Assembly: GCA_003851245.1 (NCBI GenBank)
Contig: BHEP01000001.1
Location: 1-64,000 of the forward strand
Direction: 5' to 3'
Source of the DNA: Bacteroidales bacterium
GTDB taxonomy: Bacteria > Bacteroidota > Bacteroidia > Bacteroidales > Azobacteroidaceae
Length of the DNA stretch: 64,000 nt
Part shown: in pieces, positions 8,360 through 16,242 of the stretch
Position numbering within the stretch: the stretch's first letter is position 1
Layout: the number at the start of each line of letters is the position of its first letter
The notes under the pieces: generated by a model
Databases searched by the model: none
Seen by the model: the letters and a program-made list of their open reading frames with translations, nothing else
What the model was told of the DNA's origin: nothing
Program-made: the position numbers and the translations under genes

Positions 8360-10498
8360 ATGGCAACTTTAGAGAAAATTAGAGGTAATGCAAAACTACT
8401 TGTTATAGCAATTGGCGTAGCCCTATTTGCTTTTATTATTGGAGACTTACTACAGTCGGGATCGACTTTTTTTAGGCAATCGCAAGAGCAGGTTATTAAA
8501 ATCGATGGCAAATCTGTTGATATTCGAGTGTTTCAGGAAAAAATGGATGAAATGTCGGAAGTTTACAAAATGCAAACGCGACAAAACTCAGTTCCCGAAG
8601 AGATTATGTTTCAATTGAGAGACAATGTATACAGCAATTTTGTGCGTACTCAATTGTTGGAAGAAGCTTCAGAGGCAGTGGGTTTAGATGTGTGTGTAGA
8701 AGAATTGGGCGACATGATATATGGCGATCACATATCACCTGCCATCATGCAATTACCGATGTTTCAAAATCCTCAGACAGGCAGTTTTGATAGAAATATC
8801 TTGATTCAATTTTTACAAACAATTGAGGGAAGCGATTTTAGTTCATACAGTGACCAAGAAAGAGATCAGCTGGAACAAGCAAAAAAATATTGGTTGTTTT
8901 GGGAGCAAAATATCAAGTCTCAGCGATTGGAAGCCAAATACAATAAGCTAATTTCCACAGCAATTGTAAGCAACTCTTTGGATGCTAAGGCGGCTTTTGA
9001 TGATAGCCAAACCAATGTTGATTTTGATTACGTAGCACTACCATTTTCACTTATTGCCGATGACCAAATAAGCGTTTCTGATGCTGACGTTAAGAAATTG
9101 TATGACAAGCGCAAAAAACAAACAGAACAAAAAGCGGTGAAAGTTATTAGCTTTATTTCTGTAGATATTGTTCCCAGTCAGATCGATTTTGCTGCAGTTG
9201 CAAGACAAATGTCAGAATTAAAACCTTCTTTTATGGAAGCTACCTCCATTGCAGATGTAAAAGACCTTGTGAATATCAATTCAGACCAAGAATTTGAGGA
9301 TGTATTTGTCTCTTTGTCTAGGCTAAGTCCTGCGCAAAAACTTTTTGTAGAAAAGGAAAATATTCAGTTTGGCGATGTTGAAGAGCCCTTCTTGCTTGGA
9401 TCAAATTATCAAATGCAGAAATTTTTGGGAAAGACGGTAGCTCCAGATTCTTTCAAGGTGTACCAAATTACTTTGCCAAACATGGAAGAAGTAGCCTTGA
9501 AAAATCTTTCGGATAGTATTATTTCAGAAATGAAAGTTAGGGGATTTGAAGCTGTAGCACAAGATCTTACTTCAGGACAATCCAATGGAGAGATGGGATG
9601 GCAAACAGAGCAAGGCCTGATGCGGGGAGCCGATATTACATTTAAAGATGCTGTTTTGGCAGCTAAATTGGGCGACTTCCATGTTATAGAATCAGAATTT
9701 GGCAAACATATCCTCTTGGTAACAGAGCGTACGTCTCCTATTGCGAAATATAAAATCGCCACCATAGATATGTCAGTATCGCCAAGTAGTGACACCTATA
9801 AGGTCCTTTACAATGATTTGAATAGGTATGTTGCAGAGAATCATAATTTAGAGGCTTTTAGGGCTTCGGCAGCAGCTGCGGGATATTTCTGTCAGCCAGA
9901 ATTTAGGCTTAATGAGACAGACTTCTCTTTGGGAATGGTGCAGTCAGCTCGTCCGGTAATACGCTGGGCTTTCCATCAGGAGGTAGGCGATATTTCCGAA
10001 ATTTTTGAGTGCCAAGATAAATTTGTCGTTGCTGTGGTAGAGAAATCTATTAAAGAAGGATTTATTCCTTTAGAAGACATGGCCGACAATCTTAAGCGTG
10101 AAATTTCTAACGAAAGAAAGGCAGAAAAAATCCTTGCGGATTTAGATGCTAAAAAATATGCTTCTTTGGATCAAGTTGCTAGCCATGCCAATGGTATTGT
10201 GCAGTCAGTGAAGTTTGTGAATTTTGCTACGCCAAGTATTACAGGCTTAGGATTTGAACCCGTAATCAATCAAATAGCTCCTTCTACAGAAGTTGGAAAA
10301 TTGAGCTCTCCACTGAAAGGAAACAATGGAGTTTATGTCTTGAAAGTAACAGATTTGCATAAGGGAGAAGGAACTTACAATGCTGAACAACAAAAGCAAA
10401 TGCTAAATGCCTCATTGTCGCAGAGAATTGAGTATAGAATTCTGCCAAGTATGATAAAAAGTTCTAAGGTCGAAGACAATAGGATTAACTTTTTCTAA
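8360..10498 (+). CDS. PpiD-like membrane-anchored peptidyl-prolyl isomerase/chaperone
   Basis: A 712-residue periplasmic folding factor. One N-terminal transmembrane anchor (KLLVIAIGVALFAFIIGDLL) is followed by a SurA_N-type helical chaperone domain. A parvulin rotamase core comes next around residues 340-470 (GEMGWQTEQGLMRGADITF, then FGKHILLV), and a long C-terminal region with a second degenerate parvulin-like module follows. PpiD-type proteins help outer-membrane proteins leave the Sec translocon. It closes the coaX-OMP-lptC-CNNM series, all of which serve the envelope except coaX. A perfect hairpin terminator follows 16 bp after the stop. Confidence 0.88.
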   Translation: MATLEKIRGNAKLLVIAIGVALFAFIIGDLLQSGSTFFRQSQEQVIKIDGKSVDIRVFQEKMDEMSEVYKMQTRQNSVPEEIMFQLRDNVYSNFVRTQLLEEASEAVGLDVCVEELGDMIYGDHISPAIMQLPMFQNPQTGSFDRNILIQFLQTIEGSDFSSYSDQERDQLEQAKKYWLFWEQNIKSQRLEAKYNKLISTAIVSNSLDAKAAFDDSQTNVDFDYVALPFSLIADDQISVSDADVKKLYDKRKKQTEQKAVKVISFISVDIVPSQIDFAAVARQMSELKPSFMEATSIADVKDLVNINSDQEFEDVFVSLSRLSPAQKLFVEKENIQFGDVEEPFLLGSNYQMQKFLGKTVAPDSFKVYQITLPNMEEVALKNLSDSIISEMKVRGFEAVAQDLTSGQSNGEMGWQTEQGLMRGADITFKDAVLAAKLGDFHVIESEFGKHILLVTERTSPIAKYKIATIDMSVSPSSDTYKVLYNDLNRYVAENHNLEAFRASAAAAGYFCQPEFRLNETDFSLGMVQSARPVIRWAFHQEVGDISEIFECQDKFVVAVVEKSIKEGFIPLEDMADNLKREISNERKAEKILADLDAKKYASLDQVASHANGIVQSVKFVNFATPSITGLGFEPVINQIAPSTEVGKLSSPLKGNNGVYVLKVTDLHKGEGTYNAEQQKQMLNASLSQRIEYRILPSMIKSSKVEDNRINFF

Positions 10499-10514
10499 GT
10501 TCAAAAACATCACA

Positions 10515-10556
10515 AAAAAGGAGTTTGCAGCAAATTTGCTGCAAACTCCTTTTTTT
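10515..10556. terminator. Perfect-palindrome intrinsic terminator
   Basis: Two 20-bp arms meet without a loop (10515-10534 and 10535-10554) around the core GAGTTTGCAGCAAA / TTTGCTGCAAACTC. The A-tract and T-tract on the two sides would let it act in both directions. On the plus strand it ends the coaX-to-ppiD operon. Confidence 0.9.
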
Positions 10557-10560
10557 GTTG

Positions 10561-10568
10561 TATTTTTG
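10561..10568 (+). promoter_or_regulatory. Probable -7 box for rlmN
   Basis: TATTTTTG fits TAnnTTTG exactly and begins just after the terminator T-tract. The nearest TTG with usable spacing lies inside the terminator stem (10536-10538, 22 bp away), which is slightly far. The ATG of rlmN is about 43 bp downstream. Confidence 0.4.
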
Positions 10569-10610
10569 TAGTATAATTTAGCAGCAATTCTTTAATCATA
10601 AAATGAGTGC

Positions 10611-11663
10611 ATGAAACAAGCATTATTTGGTAAAACATTGAGCGAACTTCAGCAGATATGCAGGGACTTGGAAATGCCTGCTTTTGCAGCATCACAAATA
10701 GCCGATTGGCTCTATAAAAAGGATGCCGAGAGTATCGATGAAATGAGTAATTTGTCCTTAAGTAATAGGTCTAAATTGAATCTTTCGTATGCGCTCAATA
10801 CCTCTTTGCCATCCCGCAGAGAAGAGTCTTCCGATGGCACAGTGAAGTATTTGTTTGCCGTTGCGGGAGGTAATTTTGTTGAAACAGTTTTTATTCCAGA
10901 TCACGAAAGAGCTACACTCTGCGTATCTTCGCAGGTAGGATGTAAGATGAATTGCCTGTTTTGCATGACAGGCAAACAGGGGTTTTCTGCCCAGCTCACA
11001 GCCAATGAAATACTCAACCAGCTGCGGTCTATACCCGAATCAAGGAGGCTCAGCAATGTGGTATTTATGGGAATGGGAGAGCCTTTGGATAACCAAACAG
11101 CCTTGTTTCAAGTGCTAGAAATATTAACTGCGTCTTATGGCTATGCTTGGAGTCCCAAACGCATCACAGTATCTACTATAGGGCATATACCTGGCTTGAA
11201 GCGGTTTTTGGATGAGAGTGAGTGCCATCTTGCGGTGAGTATTCATTCGCCGATTGCAGAAGAGCGTCAGAAAATAATGCCTGTGGAGAAAGCATTTCCG
11301 ATAAAGGATGTGATAGAGGTCTTGCAACAATATGATTTTTCACATCAGCGAAGACTTTCTTTTGAATACATCTTATTTGAAGGTCTTAATGATAGTATTA
11401 TCCATGCCAAGAAGCTCGTAGATTTATTGAGAAAGCTCGATTGTAGGGTCAATCTTATTAGGTTTCATCAAATTCCAGGAGTAGATTTGCGTCCTTCTAG
11501 TGAGACTAAACTATATGCTTTTAGGGATTATCTCAGTGCCAAGGGTCTAATTTGTACAATACGACTTTCACGAGGCGAAGATATCTTAGCCGCCTGCGGT
11601 ATGCTATCTACAAAGGCAAGAGATCAAGCAATAGACGAGGATTCTGGGAAGCAAGGCGTGTGA
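10611..11663 (+). CDS. rlmN: 23S rRNA (adenine-2503-C2)/tRNA methyltransferase RlmN
   Basis: A radical-SAM enzyme that methylates A2503 of 23S rRNA and A37 of some tRNAs, which affects peptidyl-transferase fidelity. The 350 residues contain the FeS-binding cysteine motif in GCKMNCLFCMTGKQGF (C-x3-C-x2-C), the family glycine-rich motif VVFMGMGEPLDN, and the second catalytic cysteine near the C-terminus in ILAACGMLS. That cysteine is needed for the methyl transfer. Its length matches RlmN. The neighbour pdxA follows after 56 bp containing a tandem repeat. Cfr-type resistance is not suggested, as the protein has normal RlmN features. Confidence 0.94.
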   Translation: MKQALFGKTLSELQQICRDLEMPAFAASQIADWLYKKDAESIDEMSNLSLSNRSKLNLSYALNTSLPSRREESSDGTVKYLFAVAGGNFVETVFIPDHERATLCVSSQVGCKMNCLFCMTGKQGFSAQLTANEILNQLRSIPESRRLSNVVFMGMGEPLDNQTALFQVLEILTASYGYAWSPKRITVSTIGHIPGLKRFLDESECHLAVSIHSPIAEERQKIMPVEKAFPIKDVIEVLQQYDFSHQRRLSFEYILFEGLNDSIIHAKKLVDLLRKLDCRVNLIRFHQIPGVDLRPSSETKLYAFRDYLSAKGLICTIRLSRGEDILAACGMLSTKARDQAIDEDSGKQGV

Positions 11664-11670
11664 ATAATTA

Positions 11671-11711
11671 AGTATAAATAACTAGGTATAAATAACTAGG
11701 CATAAATAATA
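11671..11711. repeat. Three 14-bp tandem units between rlmN and pdxA
   Basis: The unit AGGTATAAATAACT occurs about three times (11671-11683, 11684-11697, 11698-11711) with one or two changes in the outer copies. It fills almost the whole spacer from the rlmN stop to the pdxA ATG at 11720. Confidence 0.85.
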
Positions 11712-11719
11712 TAAGTATA

Positions 11720-12814
11720 ATGAGTGAAAAGAAAGTAAAGATAGGAATTACACATGGCGACATCAATGGAATTGGCTACGAGGTAATACTAAAGACTTTT
11801 GCCGATGATCGTATACTGGACTTCTGTATTCCGATTATTTATGGGTCGGGAAAGATTGCTGCTTACCACAGAAAGGCCTTGGATTTGAAATCTGCCAACA
11901 TGAACGTAATAAATCATGCCAGCGAGGCACTGCCAAATAAGGTAAATGTGATAAACTGTGTTGATGAGGAATTGAAAGTAGAATATGGCAAGGTAAGTAA
12001 GGAGGCTGGTAGGGCGGCTTTTTTAGCATTGGAGAGAGCGTCCGAAGACTTAGACAATAAATCTATTGATACCTTACTCACTGCCCCTATCAACAAATAT
12101 AGCATACAAGGCAATGATTTTGATTTTCCTGGGCATACAGAATATTTGGAGCATAGGCATGGCAATGGACAAAAAGCTCTAATGATTTTGACAAGCGATG
12201 ATTTGAGAGTAGCTCTCGTTACGGGTCACATGCCTTTGTCAGAAATATCAAGTACCCTTAGTACCGAGACAATTTTGGAAAAGCTGCTTATTTTTAATCA
12301 AAGTTTGAAAGTCGATTTTTGTATTTCTGCTCCACGTATCGCAGTACTTTCACTGAACCCTCATGCTGGTGAAGAAGGTTTGTTGGGCACAGAAGAAAGG
12401 GATATTATATCCCCCGCCATGGCGGCAGCCGACAAAAAAGGTATCTTGTGTTTTGGTCCTTTTGCAGCCGACGGTTTTTTTGGTTCCGGAGCTTTCTCTC
12501 GCTTCGATGGAGTGCTGGCAATGTATCACGATCAGGGTTTGATTCCTTTCAAGACTATGGTAATGGGCAATGGAGTCAATTTCACAGCAGGCCTACCAAT
12601 CATTAGAACTTCTCCCGACCATGGCACGGCATGCGATATTGCAGGGCAAAATAAGGCCTCAGAAAAATCCTTTCGTAATGCCTTGTATTTAGGAATAGAT
12701 ATTTTTCGCAATAGAAACTTCTATCAAGTAAGTGTAGAAAATCCCTTGAAGCGTCAGTATTATGATAGAGGAGGGGATAATGAAAGATTAGATCTTACCA
12801 AAGAGGATGCTTAA
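11720..12814 (+). CDS. pdxA: 4-hydroxythreonine-4-phosphate dehydrogenase
   Basis: PdxA oxidises 4-phosphohydroxy-L-threonine in DXP-dependent pyridoxal 5'-phosphate synthesis, using NAD and a divalent metal. The 364 residues carry the metal-binding histidines in the expected places: FPGHTEYLEH (about residue 137), YHDQGLIPFK (about 272) and TSPDHGTACD (about 299). The N-terminal IGITHGDINGIGYEV matches the family start. The protein is about 30 residues longer than E. coli PdxA, with extra sequence in the middle. Its stop codon is inside the loop of a small terminator hairpin, so transcription probably ends before the inositol locus. Confidence 0.95.
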   Translation: MSEKKVKIGITHGDINGIGYEVILKTFADDRILDFCIPIIYGSGKIAAYHRKALDLKSANMNVINHASEALPNKVNVINCVDEELKVEYGKVSKEAGRAAFLALERASEDLDNKSIDTLLTAPINKYSIQGNDFDFPGHTEYLEHRHGNGQKALMILTSDDLRVALVTGHMPLSEISSTLSTETILEKLLIFNQSLKVDFCISAPRIAVLSLNPHAGEEGLLGTEERDIISPAMAAADKKGILCFGPFAADGFFGSGAFSRFDGVLAMYHDQGLIPFKTMVMGNGVNFTAGLPIIRTSPDHGTACDIAGQNKASEKSFRNALYLGIDIFRNRNFYQVSVENPLKRQYYDRGGDNERLDLTKEDA

Positions 12815-12831
12815 GCATCAGGTTTTTTTTT
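12806..12831 (+). terminator. Terminator overlapping the pdxA stop
   Basis: GATGC-TTAA-GCATC (12806-12819) forms a 5-bp stem whose loop contains the pdxA TAA. A run of T follows (12823-12831). The stem is short but the T-tract is strong. Confidence 0.55.
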
Positions 12832-12922
12832 GGTAAAATACTCGTAGATATAGAAAAATTAAGTGCTAAAAACTTGCTTTTAATGGAGTTTTTTTTGCAA
12901 TTTTATACGTTAAATAAAAATA

Positions 12923-13624
12923 ATGAATTACGCTATTATAGCTGCAGGAGAGGGTTCGCGCCTGCTGCACGAAGGAGTTGAAGCTCCCAAGCCCTTGGTT
13001 AGGCTCAACGGCATTTGCCTTATTGATAGGCTTATAGATATTTTTTTGCGCCAAGGAGCGAGTTCCATAAGCATCATTATCAATGAAGAAATGAAATTGG
13101 TGCAAGGGCACTTGTCACAAAGAACTATGGATATACCTTTCAAGGTGCTGGTTTGTTCTACGCCAAGCTCTATGCACAGTTTTTTTGAACTCAGCAAATT
13201 TCTTCCTGAAGGAAAATTTTGTTTGACAACGGTAGACACCATTTTTAAAGAAGATGAATTTGCAAAGTTTATAAGTGCTTTTTATAAGGATACGCAACAT
13301 GACGGCATGATGGCTGTAACATCTTTTATAGATGATGAAAAGCCTTTGTATGTTGCAGTAGAGGAGGGGAGTAATGCTATTAAGGGATTTTTAGATGAAG
13401 CGCCAGAAGATGCAAAATATATTTCTGGAGGAATTTATTGTCTCAATTCTATAGCGCTAAGAACTCTTGATACTTGCATGAGTAAAAATATTTCTAAGAT
13501 GCGCAACTTTCAGCGCGAATTGCTTGCAGACGGATTGTCATTACAGGCCTATCCTTTTGAAAAAATTGTTGATGTAGATCACATAGAAGATATAAATAAG
13601 GCCGAAGCTTTTTTACTATCATAG
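12923..13624 (+). CDS. Nucleotidyltransferase of the inositol-lipid locus
   Basis: A 233-residue NTP-transferase of the GT-A-like fold. The nucleotide-binding signature AAGEGSRL is at residues 7-14 with the lysine in APKPLV at about residue 24. TTVDTIF (about residue 106) supplies the metal-binding Asp. The closest known families are MobA-like and sugar-phosphate nucleotidyltransferases. Because the next genes are a CDP-alcohol phosphatidyltransferase and inositol-3-phosphate synthase, a likely role is to activate inositol phosphate as CDP-inositol, as the archaeal and thermophile IPCT domain does. That is inference from context; a sugar-1-phosphate substrate is also possible. It begins the locus after the pdxA terminator. 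Confidence 0.75.
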   Translation: MNYAIIAAGEGSRLLHEGVEAPKPLVRLNGICLIDRLIDIFLRQGASSISIIINEEMKLVQGHLSQRTMDIPFKVLVCSTPSSMHSFFELSKFLPEGKFCLTTVDTIFKEDEFAKFISAFYKDTQHDGMMAVTSFIDDEKPLYVAVEEGSNAIKGFLDEAPEDAKYISGGIYCLNSIALRTLDTCMSKNISKMRNFQRELLADGLSLQAYPFEKIVDVDHIEDINKAEAFLLS

Positions 13625-13661
13625 AAATAGTTTCAATAAAAATAAATACAGATGCAAACGC

Positions 13662-14537
13662 ATGAAAAATAAATTGCTAGGAGTAAGTCGAGGTAGTCAG
13701 TATTCGCCCAATCATATTGGAAATGATGCGGCAATTTTTGAACTTGCTGTAGAATATTTAAGAAAAAAAGGATATGAGGTTAATTTATGCTCAGAAAATG
13801 AATTCTTAGAAAAAAGTATAATAGAAGAGGATTTTATTTTCAATATGGCTAGAGACAAGAAGTCTATAGAAAGGTTGCAAGAGCAAGAAGATCTAGGCAA
13901 GATGGTTATCAATTCAGCCTATGGCATTACCAATTGTACCAGAGAAAAAATGACCACCCTACTTATTGACGCGCATATCCCTCATCCCAAGAGCGTTATT
14001 GTAGATACTGCCAATCCAGATCTTGCGGCCTTAAAAACTTTGGGAGATAAATGCTGGCTCAAGCGCGGAGATTTTCATGCCATCCATAGGGAAGATGTAA
14101 GTTTTTCGCGCAATCAGGAAGTTGCAGAGAATATACTCAGAGAATATTCTCTCAGGGGCATTACTAGAGCCGTTGTTAACGCACATCTCGAGGGCGATTT
14201 ATTGAAATTTTATGGGGTAGAGGGCACTGATTTTTTCTATTGGTTTTATCCCAACGAATCTAGTCACAGCAAGTTTGGTCTGGAGAAAATAAATGGCTTT
14301 TCGCAGGGCATACCCTTTGATTTGAGCTACTTGCAGCAAATATGCAATAAGGCAGCATCGACACTGAATATACAGATTTATGGGGGCGACTGCGTGGTAG
14401 GGTATGATGGAAACATGAAAATCATTGATTTCAATGACTGGCCGAGTTTCGCTCCTTGTAGGCAGTCTGCCGCACCCTATATTGCAGAATGTATAAGCAA
14501 TAAGGTAATGGAATATAAACACGCACTAATTTTATAA
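13662..14537 (+). CDS. Uncharacterised ATP-grasp protein
   Basis: A 291-residue protein that I read as ATP-grasp. It has a pre-ATP-grasp N-terminal region (GVSRGSQYSPNHIGNDAAIF), a CWLKRGDF segment with the nucleotide-binding lysine, a second basic strand (GDLLKFYGVEG), and the metal-binding end motif MKIIDFNDWPSFAPCR, where Asp and Asn replace the more usual Glu/Asn pair. ATP-grasp enzymes make an acyl phosphate from a carboxylate and join it to an amine or thiol; some phosphorylate inositols (ITPK-type). The gene is 37 bp after the nucleotidyltransferase and its stop overlaps the next ATG by 1 nt, which strongly couples it to lipid synthesis. The exact substrate is not known to me. Confidence 0.7.
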   Translation: MKNKLLGVSRGSQYSPNHIGNDAAIFELAVEYLRKKGYEVNLCSENEFLEKSIIEEDFIFNMARDKKSIERLQEQEDLGKMVINSAYGITNCTREKMTTLLIDAHIPHPKSVIVDTANPDLAALKTLGDKCWLKRGDFHAIHREDVSFSRNQEVAENILREYSLRGITRAVVNAHLEGDLLKFYGVEGTDFFYWFYPNESSHSKFGLEKINGFSQGIPFDLSYLQQICNKAASTLNIQIYGGDCVVGYDGNMKIIDFNDWPSFAPCRQSAAPYIAECISNKVMEYKHALIL

Positions 14538-15457
14538 TGACAAATAATATAAAAAAGAGCAGACCTAGCATAGAATCTACTCTTAAATCTGCGGATACAG
14601 AAGAGTTTATAGACATATATTTCTACCGCCCTATAGGCTATCGCTGGGCCTTGTTTTTCGACAAGCTGGGAGTTACACCCAACCAGATAAGTATAGCCTC
14701 TATTTTTCTGGGCGTTGGTGCAGGCATTTGTTTTTATTATCACGACTTATATCTTAATTTATTGGGAGTCTTTTTGCTCGTTTGGGCAAACTCTTACGAC
14801 AGTGCCGATGGTCAATTGGCGCGCATGACGGGGCAAAAGTCCAATTTGGGGCGTATGCTAGACGGTGCCTGTGGCGATTTTTGGTTCATCTCAATCTATT
14901 TGGCCATTGTATTTAAAATGTTTCCCTATTGGTCGTTTTGGATACTAGCCTTGGCAGCCGCGGCGGGTTATTTTCATAGCAAGCAGGCTGCAATGGCAGA
15001 TTATTATCGCAATATTCACCTGTTTTTTCTAAAGGGAAAATCAGGAAGCGAGCTCGACAACACCAAAGATTTGGCAGAAAAATATAAGGCCCTAAGCTGG
15101 GAAAATAATTTTATGGTAAAAACCTTTGAGACTTTTTATCTAAGATATACCGGCAATCAGGAAAAGGCATCACCAAAATTCCAGTTGATGCAACACTCTC
15201 TGCACAAAAAATATCAAGGGGAGGCAGCACCAGAATGGTTTAGGAGCGAGTTTCGCTCACTCAGCCTGCCCCTGATGAAGTATACCAATATTTTATCATT
15301 CAACACTAGGGCCATCGTGCTCTTTGTAAGCGTGCTTACAGGTTTTCCATGGGTATATTTTGTTTTTGAGCTAACGATACTCAATTTTATACTCGTTTAT
15401 ATGATAAAAAAACACGAGTCTATATGTGTAAAAATGACTAAAAAATTATTGGAATGA
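14537..15457 (+). CDS. CDP-alcohol phosphatidyltransferase (inositol-lipid synthase candidate)
   Basis: A 306-residue integral membrane enzyme with about six hydrophobic helices. The family motif is present: D88-x2-D91-G92-x2-A95-R96-x8-G105-x3-D109. The final aspartate is at 114, one residue later than the canonical D-x3-D spacing. Such enzymes displace CMP from a CDP-activated substrate and build the phosphodiester of phospholipids. Beside inositol-3-phosphate synthase the likely product is a phosphatidylinositol-phosphate or related inositol lipid. An extra hydrophilic block of about 70 residues (160-235) lies between helices. It overlaps the ATP-grasp gene by 1 nt and the HAD gene by 4 nt (ATGA). 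Confidence 0.85.
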   Translation: MTNNIKKSRPSIESTLKSADTEEFIDIYFYRPIGYRWALFFDKLGVTPNQISIASIFLGVGAGICFYYHDLYLNLLGVFLLVWANSYDSADGQLARMTGQKSNLGRMLDGACGDFWFISIYLAIVFKMFPYWSFWILALAAAAGYFHSKQAAMADYYRNIHLFFLKGKSGSELDNTKDLAEKYKALSWENNFMVKTFETFYLRYTGNQEKASPKFQLMQHSLHKKYQGEAAPEWFRSEFRSLSLPLMKYTNILSFNTRAIVLFVSVLTGFPWVYFVFELTILNFILVYMIKKHESICVKMTKKLLE

Positions 15458-16179
15458 TTGATATAAGTAAGATCGAAGGCATTATTTTTGACTATGGAGG
15501 CACCCTCGACAGCAATGGCAAGCATTGGGCAGAAGTTTTGTGGGAGGCCTACCAAGATAATAAGGTGCCGGTAGAGAAGATCGTCTTTCGTGAGGCCTAT
15601 GTTTATGGAGAGCGCTATTTGGCTATGCACCCTATTATAGAACCTCAGCATACATTCAAGGATTTGTTGGTATTGAAAGTCGACTTACAGCTAAAATGGC
15701 TGGTAGAAAATGGTTTTTTGCAGAAAAATGATAAAACTTCCTGCTTTTCACTTGCCATTTCAAATCAATGTTATAACTTTGCCGCTTGTGCATTGAAAAG
15801 AGCAGAACCCATACTCCAAAAGATGAGTAAAAAATATCCTTTGGTATTGGTATCTAATTTTTATGGCAATGTAGAGGCTGTTTTAGAAGATTTTGGACTT
15901 ACTAAGTATTTTCAAGAGGTTGTGGAATCGGCAGTTGTGGGAGTAAGAAAACCTGATCCCGCAATATTTGCTCTGGGAGTGAAAGCTCTAAATTTAAAAG
16001 CTGAGCAAGTGATTGTTATAGGAGATTCGCATGCTAAAGATATTGTTCCAGCAACAATAATAGCTTGCAAAACTATTTGGATTAAGGGAATTGCTTGGGA
16101 AGAAGAAACGGAAGATTTGACAGCCGACATTATTATTACCGATATAATGGAATTGTCAGAGATTTTTAATTTAGAATAA
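15454..16179 (+). CDS. HAD-superfamily phosphatase of the inositol-lipid locus
   Basis: A 241-residue HAD hydrolase. The nucleophile motif is IIFDYGGTLD (Asp13). Motif II is VLVSNFYG, motif III has the Lys in GVRKPDPAIF, and motif IV is VIGDSHAKDI. The residue two after the nucleophile is Gly15 rather than the usual Asp acid/base, so the catalytic step may differ from classic HAD phosphatases. A helical cap lies between residues 20 and 110. By context it may remove the phosphate from phosphatidylinositol phosphate to give phosphatidylinositol. The ATG overlaps the preceding stop by 4 nt, which indicates translational coupling. Confidence 0.83.
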   Translation: MIDISKIEGIIFDYGGTLDSNGKHWAEVLWEAYQDNKVPVEKIVFREAYVYGERYLAMHPIIEPQHTFKDLLVLKVDLQLKWLVENGFLQKNDKTSCFSLAISNQCYNFAACALKRAEPILQKMSKKYPLVLVSNFYGNVEAVLEDFGLTKYFQEVVESAVVGVRKPDPAIFALGVKALNLKAEQVIVIGDSHAKDIVPATIIACKTIWIKGIAWEEETEDLTADIIITDIMELSEIFNLE

Positions 16180-16242
16180 AATGATACGACTGATTACTTT
16201 TTTCAGCCGCAAATAAAAAAAGTATTATTTAAAATAAACGTT

